NCBI GenBank assembly: GCA_025201865.1
Contig: MU602759.1
Location: 38,548 to 60,330 of the forward strand
Length of the DNA stretch: 21,783 nucleotides
Direction of reading: 5' to 3'
Source of the DNA: Ramicandelaber brevisporus
Taxonomy: Eukaryota > Kickxellomycota > Ramicandelaberales > Ramicandelaberaceae
Under the pieces are notes generated by a model. It was not told where the DNA came from. It did not search any database and saw only the letters and a list, made by a program, of their open reading frames with translations. Positions 9,225-15,343 of this stretch are shown in pieces (the stretch's first letter is position 1; every line of letters starts with the position of its first letter). A program made the translations under genes and the position numbers.

Positions 9225-10154
9225 CTATCGCCTGGATTTGCGGGCCTGTGCCTTTGTCAATTCCTTAGATGTTGCCATACTATCCACACCCAATGCAAAC
9301 AGCTCCTTCTCCGTTTCGTCCAATTTGGCCACGAAGTATGCCGAATCGTTAGCCACTCCTTCAAGCACAGTATGGGTCTTTGCCAAAACCGCCTGTGCTC
9401 TCTCTCTAAACACTTCCGTCAGCGTATTTGGCAGGTCATCATCATCAATCATATCAGCCAACTTCACACCCAATCTATAGTAGTATGGACAGAGTGAATG
9501 GAAATTGACCGATATGAAAGATGCATTCAGCTTGTTGCGAGTCTTTTTGGAGTAAGTGCTTGGCAGGTCAACAGACACATACTCGGGAAAGGCTAAGTTA
9601 CTTGCCAGCCAAAACGGCAGCTCAACTTTGGTGCCTTTGGGTAGCACATTCTCATCTCGCCGACTAAACCCGTCATCACCGCCAGTGCTGGACGATTGTG
9701 ATGATGTATAAGTGCTACTATTACTAGATGTTGTTGCTGTTGTTGCTGCGGCTGCTGCCGCTGCGGAACCAGGTTGGAGCGAGGCGAGACCAGACACTGA
9801 AAAGTTAAATGTGCACGGAATTGGCATTTGTTCGGCGAGAATGTCGTCAATATCATAGTAATCTTCATATGCATTACTGAATGCAGAGTTGTCGTCATCT
9901 TCATCGTTATTGTCGTATTGGCCATCCATCATAATGGCAGAGTTGCTGCTAAACTGGCCAAGTCCGGATGCTGAATTGAGATAGCTGAGCTCGCTCCCAG
10001 GATGCTGCGAAGCTAAACCACTGCTTGAAAACCCACTGCTTGAAAACCCACTGCTACCGCTACCAGCGCCACTACCAGTGCCACTGCTGGAACCCAAGTA
10101 CGTGCTGTCGCTGTTAACGTTGTGGTTGCTGTGATTACTCTGCATCGCGTTCAT
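9225..10154 (-). CDS. PSF3: GINS complex subunit Psf3 with extended low-complexity N-terminus
   Basis: Psf3 is one of four GINS subunits; GINS with Cdc45 and Mcm2-7 forms the CMG replicative helicase. The hallmark YYDIDDILAEQMPIPCTF lies at about residue 95, where in the family it is within the first 20 residues. The core continues with LPKGTKVELPFWLASNLA, then the segment from YVSVDLP to YYRLGVKLADMI, then a helical C-terminus. The product is 309 residues; yeast Psf3 is about 194 and human about 216. The excess is an N-terminal Ser/Gly/Asn-rich extension of about 90 residues (with a tandem GFSSS repeat) and an Ala/Thr/Ser insert at about residues 132-165. The ATG at 10154 is followed by another at 10145; a downstream start nearer the motif is possible, but the frame is open and in register throughout. 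Stop is TAG. Divergent from the J-protein gene by 117 bp. Confidence 0.92.
   Translation of the reverse strand: MNAMQSNHSNHNVNSDSTYLGSSSGTGSGAGSGSSGFSSSGFSSSGLASQHPGSELSYLNSASGLGQFSSNSAIMMDGQYDNNDEDDDNSAFSNAYEDYYDIDDILAEQMPIPCTFNFSVSGLASLQPGSAAAAAAATTATTSSNSSTYTSSQSSSTGGDDGFSRRDENVLPKGTKVELPFWLASNLAFPEYVSVDLPSTYSKKTRNKLNASFISVNFHSLCPYYYRLGVKLADMIDDDDLPNTLTEVFRERAQAVLAKTHTVLEGVANDSAYFVAKLDETEKELFALGVDSMATSKELTKAQARKSRR
10024..10053 (-). repeat. 15-bp tandem duplication in the Psf3 N-terminal extension
   Basis: Two adjacent copies of a 15-bp unit (plus-strand CTGCTTGAAAACCCA-like) encode the repeated Ser-Gly-Phe-Ser-Ser peptide. Confidence 0.75.
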
Positions 10155-10271
10155 AGTGCTTTATTGTTTGTTGTTTTGAGCTTTCAAAGGCCGATTGAGG
10201 AAAGAAAAAACTAACAACAACAACAACAACAACAACAACAGTTACTGGCGATCTCAAGATAAATACCAAAG
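10155..10271. promoter_or_regulatory. 117-bp divergent promoter of Psf3 and the J-protein gene, with (AAC)n
   Basis: The whole spacer between the two start codons. It contains an (AAC)n microsatellite at 10213-10240 directly upstream of the J-protein gene. No TATA box was seen. Confidence 0.55.
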
Positions 10272-11240
10272 ATGACATCAACCAAGACCATAGTGAACTG
10301 CTATGAGCTATTGCAGGTGGCCGAAGACTGTACTGCAGCCGTACTTGCAAGTGCATACCGTCGTCTCGCTTTAAAACACCACCCTGATCGCAACCGAGAT
10401 GACCCAACTGCAAACGACCGTTTTCTGCAGCTTCGCAAAGCGTATGATACATTGATGGATCCAGTTCAACGCAAAGAGCACGATCTGGCATTGAATTCAG
10501 CAAGAGAGCAGCAAAGGAGAACAGAGTCGATGGATGCAGAACGGAGACGGATGAGAGATGAATTGCTTAAAAGAGAACAGCAGGCATCAATGGCATCCAC
10601 AGTACATGAACAACAATCACATCATAAATATGGACACATGCCTCAGCAGTATCAGCAACCCTGGAAACAACGGAGACAACAAAGGAGGCAGAGGATTGTT
10701 GAGAAGATGCACGAAATGTTGGAACAAGAACGACTGGATGCAGAACGAGAAGCACGCTATAGAAAAAGACAAAGACAACAGCAGCAGCAACAGCAACAGC
10801 AGTATAAGCGTGAAATCCACGAGAGTATTGACAGTAGTCAAACACGAGAATGGTTTAAAGTTTATGGCAGAACTGGTATATCGATTGAAGCAAAAAAGCT
10901 GATTGATCAGAACTCCAGTAGTCAAGTTGGAGCTTTAGACAGAACAGTGCTATTCTCCACCGCTCATATTCATCCAGAAAACTTTAAGTATATTTGGCAC
11001 ATAATACAACATTATGGCAGAATGGAACACAGTAAATTTTCTGATGACAAGACTACACTCGAAGTAGTTTTCGAGAATAGAATATCAGCAGCTCGTGTAG
11101 CGTTTTGGGGACTTCGCTTTTCACCAGGGTTTTTGGTTACATCTCAATCATTCCAACAGCTAAAGGCTATATATGAACAGTTTCTTAGCCTCTCTCGAAC
11201 TGACAAACTTAACATTACTGAGAGATTAGTTTTAATATGA
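10272..11240 (+). CDS. DNAJC17/Cwf23-like J-domain protein with RRM
   Basis: The product has 322 residues from the ATG at 10272; human DNAJC17 is about 304. An N-terminal J domain spans residues 9-72: YELLQVAED, the helix AYRRLALKHHPDRN with the HPD triad at 37-39 that stimulates Hsp70, then FLQLRKAYDTLMDP. A long, highly charged helical middle (about 75-185) rich in Gln, Arg and Glu includes a Gln tract near residues 168-176. A degenerate RRM follows at about 218-285, with TVLFSTAHIHPENFKYIWHI as strand 1 and helix 1 and TLEVVFENRISAARVAFWGL as strand 3 and helix 2. J domain plus C-terminal RRM is the signature of DNAJC17/Cwf23, spliceosome-associated J proteins. Stop is TGA, the only one here. 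A spliceosomal factor is notable in a window with no clear introns. Domain calls strong, orthology likely. Confidence 0.88.
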   Translation: MTSTKTIVNCYELLQVAEDCTAAVLASAYRRLALKHHPDRNRDDPTANDRFLQLRKAYDTLMDPVQRKEHDLALNSAREQQRRTESMDAERRRMRDELLKREQQASMASTVHEQQSHHKYGHMPQQYQQPWKQRRQQRRQRIVEKMHEMLEQERLDAEREARYRKRQRQQQQQQQQQYKREIHESIDSSQTREWFKVYGRTGISIEAKKLIDQNSSSQVGALDRTVLFSTAHIHPENFKYIWHIIQHYGRMEHSKFSDDKTTLEVVFENRISAARVAFWGLRFSPGFLVTSQSFQQLKAIYEQFLSLSRTDKLNITERLVLI

Positions 11241-11300
11241 TGCACTTTCCCTTCTTTCTATGTTCAAGGGTGAGCCGCCCCCACGAAAAATTAGTCTTAA

Positions 11301-11340
11301 CGTGTATGACAGGGGATTTTACGCAAAAACATTCCACACC
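11301..11340. repeat. Imperfect direct repeat, left copy
   Basis: Aligns without gaps to 12393-12432 at 28 of 40 positions by hand count, with a shared core of the form AGGGrATTTTACryAAAAAC. The copies are 1,092 bp apart. Confidence 0.4.
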
Positions 11341-12102
11341 GAGTTGATATACGCAGTCAGAGAGCAATGGCGACCGCCCTAATCACGACCAGATAGCCGA
11401 GATAGACCGGTTGTATCTACACGAGGCAGACACGTGGCCGAGAGCCCTTGTACGCTGCATTGTATATCGGGGGAAATAGTAGTGAGCATCGACGACGGAA
11501 GGTGCGACCAGACGAGTAGACCGCAGAACCGAGCGGATGCAGGCAGAGTTGTGCTCAAGTAGCAATTGGGGGTGACCAGACCACCTTGGAAGAGGCGGCA
11601 CGAGCGACAAGAAGCAACCAAGCGTGAACCGGCGAAGAGAAGGGAACGGCCGGCGAGAAGGGGTGTCTACGCGAAGTGAGGACCGAGGTAGCGTAGACGA
11701 CGGAAGCAGCTGCTGCAGGAAACGGACGAGCAGACCGACGGGGAGGTGGTTGTCTTGAAGGGTCGAGGTGCAACCGACGGTGGCGCGACCAGAAGGCACG
11801 AGCACACACGTGCGGTGCAGAGGGAAGGGGGAAGAGTTGAGAGCAGGAAAGAGACGGTGCGGTTCAGGGACAAAGCAGAAGGACGAAGAGAGAGGGAAGG
11901 GATGAGACACAGAAACAAACAGACACGGGAAAGGATGGTAGTTGTGCTGGAAGAGATAGCTATCTTTTTATACACTCCAGGCACAGCAGCAGTTGTAGCA
12001 CTCAGGAACGAAACATGGCTGATACTCGATTCGCTGGTTGATGTGTTTTGAGAGAGTAGAGTAGAGAAAGACTGCTTTGTAGGCTGAGATTGCTTTGAGA
12101 AA

Positions 12103-12169
12103 ATCAAAGGAGTGTAGTTGTGTTTGTGTGTGTACTCTTTTCTACGCAGAGTGGCGAACCTCCTTTGAT
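12103..12169. repeat. 10-bp perfect inverted repeat with 47-nt loop
   Basis: ATCAAAGGAG at 12103-12112 is the exact reverse complement of CTCCTTTGAT at 12160-12169. The loop is GT-rich. It lies between two convergent genes. Confidence 0.5.
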
Positions 12170-12323
12170 CGAACAACGCCTCTAACAGTATCGTTCGTCG
12201 CTGTTTCGGCGCACACTCTTCTGTAAACAACATCATCTAACTGTACCGCTCAGTGCGGGACTTTAGTGTCGTTTTAATGTGATTTTATGTGATTTGATAA
12301 GAGGAAGGATGGGGAGGGGGGAT

Positions 12324-12370
12324 GCATTTTATGTAACTGACATGCTGCCTTTTACGTAAAGTGCATGTTT
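12324..12370. repeat. Tandem degenerate 23-24-bp repeat with TTTTAyGTAA core
   Basis: GCATTTTATGTAACTGACAT from 12324 is followed by GCCTTTTACGTAAAGTGCAT from 12347, matching at about two thirds of positions. The second copy contains the 10-bp palindrome TTTACGTAAA at 12351-12360, which includes TTACGTAA, a bZIP-type site. Confidence 0.4.
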
Positions 12371-12392
12371 CTGGGTAAGAAATTCTGGAAGA

Positions 12393-12432
12393 CTTGTAGA
12401 GCAGGGAATTTTACATAAAAACGGCCCACATG
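12393..12432. repeat. Imperfect direct repeat, right copy
   Basis: Partner of 11301-11340, with the core reading AGGGAATTTTACATAAAAAC at 12403-12422. With only two diverged copies, chance similarity in AT-rich sequence is not excluded. Confidence 0.4.
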
Positions 12433-12553
12433 TGTTTGTTTCCTTTTTGTAAAAAAAAAACACTAAATGTCATTTAATTTGAAAAGATAGGTTGATAACT
12501 ATAAGAACAATAATGTGAAATGAAAAGAACAGAAAAGATAGATGGAGAGTGTG

Positions 12554-12559
12554 TTTATT
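12554..12559 (-). terminator. AATAAA overlapping the FBP1 stop codon
   Basis: On the minus strand AATAAA includes the FBP1 TAA stop (12555-12557), mirroring the arrangement at the Kelch-BTB gene. Candidate polyadenylation signal only. Confidence 0.3.
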
Positions 12560-13595
12560 GATCAGTGCCGTTGAGAATGGTTGGGTTCTCGGCAAAGATA
12601 CGCTCAACATCTTCGACATCCTGGAGACTGCCCAGGAAGATTGGACCGCGCTCGTGGATGTTCTGTGGCTGCTGTGCCAATACCCGCTCAATACCAGTAG
12701 TAGCCTTGCCACCGGCCTGCTCGACCAGGAATGCCATTGGGAAGCACTCGTACAGCATGCGAAGCTTGCCACGCTTGGACTTCTTGTCAGCTGGGTAGGC
12801 AAAGATGCCGCCGTAGAGGAAAGTGCGGTGCACATCGGCAACCATCGAGCCAATGTAACGAGCGCTGTATGGCTTGCGTCCGGAGGCTGGGTCTGGGAAC
12901 TTGATGCTGTGGAAGTAGGCGGCGGTGGCCTTATCCCAAAGAGATGCATTGCCCTCGTTGACGGAGTAAATCTTACCGCGCTTTGGAATGTTGATGTTTG
13001 GATGGGTCAGGATAAACTCGCCGATTGCTGGATCAAGAGTGAAGCCATCGACGCCATTGCCCAGAGTGATGAGCATGTTGCAGGAACTGCCGTACATGCA
13101 GTAGCCGGCAGCCACCATCTCGGTACCTGGACGCAGCACGTCCTCAACAGATCCACCGCGCTCAGAGTCCTTGACCTTGTAAATGCCGAAAATAGTGCCG
13201 ACATTGACACCGGCGTCAATGTTGGAGCTGCCATCGAGTGGATCAAAAGTGACGCAGTACTTGCCAGTCAGGCCATCGCCAACAATGATGGGCTCGTCAA
13301 TCTCCTCAGAAACCATGACGGACACCTTGCCGCTCTGGCGCAGAGCGTTGACAAACATTTCGTTGGACAATACATCCAGCTTCTTGACGTCCTCGCCCTG
13401 AACATTGATGTTGCCAGCGAGGCCGGTCAGGCTGACAAGAGTGGCTTTGCGGACGCACGTCTCGACAAACTTGCAGCCGAGCTGGATTGCGCCGAGCAGC
13501 AGAGTCAAGTCGCCGGAAGCCTCTGGATGAGCGCGCTGCTGCTCAAGCACGTGAGCAGTGAGAGTAACAATGCTAGTCTTGGTGTGGTCGCTCAT
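12555..13595 (-). CDS. FBP1: Fructose-1,6-bisphosphatase
   Basis: The product has 346 residues, the usual length. It hydrolyses fructose 1,6-bisphosphate to fructose 6-phosphate and phosphate, the committed cytosolic step of gluconeogenesis, needing Mg2+. Metal ligands are in SEEIDEP (Glu97/Glu98) and DPLDGSSNID (118-127). Substrate-binding segments follow: GKIYSVNEGN (208-216), KPYSARYIGSMVADVHRTFL (241-260) and GKLRMLYECFPMAFLVEQAG (276-295). The start at 13595 gives an N-terminus colinear with fungal FBPases. The protein begins Met-Ser-Asp-His, so the Pro-2 N-degron that marks yeast Fbp1 for the GID ligase is absent, and there is no Arg-Arg-x-Ser PKA site near the start. The upstream gap holds a CACGTG and a CCCCT element on the plus strand, of unknown use. 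The identity is very secure. Confidence 0.97.
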   Translation of the reverse strand: MSDHTKTSIVTLTAHVLEQQRAHPEASGDLTLLLGAIQLGCKFVETCVRKATLVSLTGLAGNINVQGEDVKKLDVLSNEMFVNALRQSGKVSVMVSEEIDEPIIVGDGLTGKYCVTFDPLDGSSNIDAGVNVGTIFGIYKVKDSERGGSVEDVLRPGTEMVAAGYCMYGSSCNMLITLGNGVDGFTLDPAIGEFILTHPNINIPKRGKIYSVNEGNASLWDKATAAYFHSIKFPDPASGRKPYSARYIGSMVADVHRTFLYGGIFAYPADKKSKRGKLRMLYECFPMAFLVEQAGGKATTGIERVLAQQPQNIHERGPIFLGSLQDVEDVERIFAENPTILNGTDQ

Positions 13596-13940
13596 CGTTG
13601 TAGCACGCGTTTCAAAAGTTAAAGGTCAAAGGTCAAAGTAATAAGGAATACGGAACAAGGAAGAAGGAAGAAGAGTGTGGGAACTGTTTGTGGTGGTGGT
13701 GGTTGCAGATGATGAGGCAAGCTGTTGAAGATGCACGCGCGTGTACAGCACTCTGCAGGTTGAGAGCAGCTATAAACGTGGCAGTCAGGCATCCAAAGTC
13801 AAGCCCGGCCGGCATACAAAGCGTGTTGCCATTCCGATGCCATCCGTATGTTACATTGCGCTCATTCGCGGTGGAATTGATGTCATTGGCCGAAGCATCA
13901 CGTGTCTCCCCTCGCCTTGCTTGCACCGTAGTTTCCTGAA
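13596..13940. promoter_or_regulatory. Intergenic region: FBP1 promoter and Apn2 3' end
   Basis: These 345 bp separate two minus-strand genes. No separate gene is supported. A CACGTG E-box-like site lies at about 13900, next to CTCCCCTC, which contains the CCCCT stress element core (and a Mig1-like GC box). Both would suit a carbon-regulated gene such as FBP1, but short matches occur by chance. A GGT-rich run lies at about 13690-13705. No zinc-finger extension of Apn2 is encoded here in any minus-strand frame. Confidence 0.4.
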
Positions 13941-15287
13941 TTAGCTGCCCAATCGTCGCTTCACTGCTACACCTGTGATCTTGGATGCAGTTGCCGATGT
14001 CGTAGTGGTTGCTGAGGCAGCTGTCTTCGGCTTCGGCGTAAAGAATGCCGTGAGCCGCTGCTGCTTCTTGGTGAACTCGAGGTAGAACTTGGCACATAAA
14101 GGGGCTGGCACAGACGCTGTTTTATACGACTCCAACACCGATCGCGGGATGTTGAATTTGACCGAAATGGGAATGTGATCCGAGCCAAACGTCTTGGGCA
14201 TGATGTCACTGTCTGCAGCCATTTGAACGAGGTTCGGCGTGGCCAGTGCCAGATCGATGCGATATCCCATGTTGCGCTCGCGATGGCGCTGAAATGGACT
14301 CCAGCAGGTGAATGCATCCTTGCGATCTGGGTAAAAATAACGGAACAGATCGACAACATGGCCTGACTCAGCACTGCCTTGATCGAGCTGCTCTTTTGAT
14401 AGATTCCACTCTCGGAGGAACACTCGACCAGGCTCCTTGTCATATGGCACATTGTCGTGGTCAGCTTCCCAATCTGACGGGCTGAAATGGTCAATCTGCT
14501 GTGGCGAGACGTTGATGTCACCAATGACTAGCACTCGTCGTCCAAGTTTCTCGAGCTGAGCTGTCCTCTCGCGCACTGCTCGCAAGAATCTGACTTTGTA
14601 TGCCGTGCGCTCTTCATTCGCTCCATTTGGCACATACACATTGATGATGATAAATGCACCAATATCGACAATGACGCATCTTCCCTCACAGTCGAGTTCA
14701 TTTGCTTCTTTTTGTGTATAAATTGCACTGGCACCGACGTTCTCACTAATGTGCTCAGTGTCATCTGCTGCTGGTTTGACCAGTCTAGTCTTGGCAAGAT
14801 CCGATTCCGCAGTCTCCACTCGCATCTTCTTTGCCGCAGGCTGTTTGGCCGCACCAGAATCTAAATGTAGCAATCCAGTGATGCCTTCTTCGGCGTCCAC
14901 AACAGACAGCTTGGATGACTGCTTAATGTACGTGACAACGCCGCTGTAGCCAGGCTTAGTTTTACTAAAACTAAAGTATGCATCATACCCAGGAACCAAT
15001 GCATGTTCCTCAGTGACGCCTACTCGGTTGAGCTTTGTTTCTTGGAAGCAGTAAATGTCAGCATCGAGCGTCTCAAGTATGTTTGCATAGGACTTCCAAG
15101 TTGGACAAGCTGTGGTCATAGTACGCACACTGTTGACATTCCAGCAAATAAGGTTGACCGATTCAAACTCTTCCGTAGTCGTGGCTGTCATAGCTTCTGC
15201 TGTTGCTACCGCTGCTTCGCGTGCTTCTTGCTGTTGCTGTGGTGGTGGAGGTGAAGGTGGAGAAGGCGAAGGTGCTTTGTTTGTCAT
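13941..15287 (-). CDS. APN2: Class II AP endonuclease, Apn2/APEX2 type
   Basis: The product has 448 residues from the ATG at 15287; the frame is open further upstream but only from a GTG. It is an exonuclease III-family enzyme that cleaves DNA 5' to abasic sites and removes 3' blocking ends in base-excision repair. After a Pro/Gln/Ala-rich N-terminus the EEP domain starts at about residue 44: ICWNVNSVR (Asn50), CFQETKLNR (Glu83, metal), NVYVPNG (Tyr218), GDINVSP (Asp257, Asn259), YRIDLAL (Asp345) and FGSDHIPI (Asp370-His371) supply the catalytic set. The large insert between the Glu and Tyr motifs fits Apn2 rather than Apn1 or APE1. A PCNA-interacting motif QQRLTAFF lies at 409-416. The Zf-GRF finger usual at the Apn2 C-terminus is absent: the protein ends about 30 residues after the PIP box, in KRRLGS. 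Head-to-head with Jip5. Confidence 0.93.
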   Translation of the reverse strand: MTNKAPSPSPPSPPPPQQQQEAREAAVATAEAMTATTTEEFESVNLICWNVNSVRTMTTACPTWKSYANILETLDADIYCFQETKLNRVGVTEEHALVPGYDAYFSFSKTKPGYSGVVTYIKQSSKLSVVDAEEGITGLLHLDSGAAKQPAAKKMRVETAESDLAKTRLVKPAADDTEHISENVGASAIYTQKEANELDCEGRCVIVDIGAFIIINVYVPNGANEERTAYKVRFLRAVRERTAQLEKLGRRVLVIGDINVSPQQIDHFSPSDWEADHDNVPYDKEPGRVFLREWNLSKEQLDQGSAESGHVVDLFRYFYPDRKDAFTCWSPFQRHRERNMGYRIDLALATPNLVQMAADSDIMPKTFGSDHIPISVKFNIPRSVLESYKTASVPAPLCAKFYLEFTKKQQRLTAFFTPKPKTAASATTTTSATASKITGVAVKRRLGS

Positions 15288-15343
15288 CTTCAAAAAAGGA
15301 TCAGAAAACAAACCAAAACAAAAAAGAAAACACACGAGTTAAA
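15288..15343. promoter_or_regulatory. 56-bp divergent spacer between Apn2 and Jip5
   Basis: Only 56 bp separate the two ATGs. The sequence is A-rich and almost without G or T on the plus strand, forming the Jip5 leader. No TATA box fits; promoter elements must overlap one or both coding 5' ends. Confidence 0.6.

Larger units (their letters stand above)
11241..12554. other. 1.3-kb gene-poor island between convergent J-protein and FBP1 genes
   Basis: This is the largest gap in the window and is unlike the others, since a convergent pair needs no promoters here. From about 11380 to 11940 the plus strand is purine-rich (for example 49 of 60 bases at 11821-11880), which leaves long open frames on the minus strand (11383-11910, 11667-12236) simply because stop codons are purine-rich; their Ser/Leu/Pro-rich products have no domain. 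It also holds a palindrome at 11954-11965, a 10-bp inverted repeat at 12103-12169, and repeated TTTTAyGTrA motifs from 12270. A 40-bp direct repeat of about 70% identity lies near the two ends (11301-11340 and 12393-12432). No tRNA, rRNA or recognisable transposase was seen. A decayed mobile element or a non-coding RNA locus are possibilities. Confidence 0.4.

Noticed and set aside
11383-12236. Long overlapping minus-strand open frames (11383-11910, 11667-12236) in the gene-poor island
   Set aside because: The minus strand is pyrimidine-rich, which removes stop codons in all frames. The products are Ser/Leu/Pro-rich with no domain, and the frames overlap each other.
12140-12260. Possible tRNA gene
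   Set aside because: No acceptable A box and B box pair or cloverleaf could be built on either strand.
12549-13622. 357-codon plus-strand frame opposite FBP1
   Set aside because: It runs antisense to the whole of a conserved FBPase; such long antisense frames arise from codon bias.
13633-14097. Minus-strand frame after Apn2 considered as a Zf-GRF continuation
   Set aside because: The sequence lacks the Cys and Gly-Pro-Asn-x-Gly-Arg pattern of Zf-GRF and overlaps the Apn2 C-terminus in another frame.
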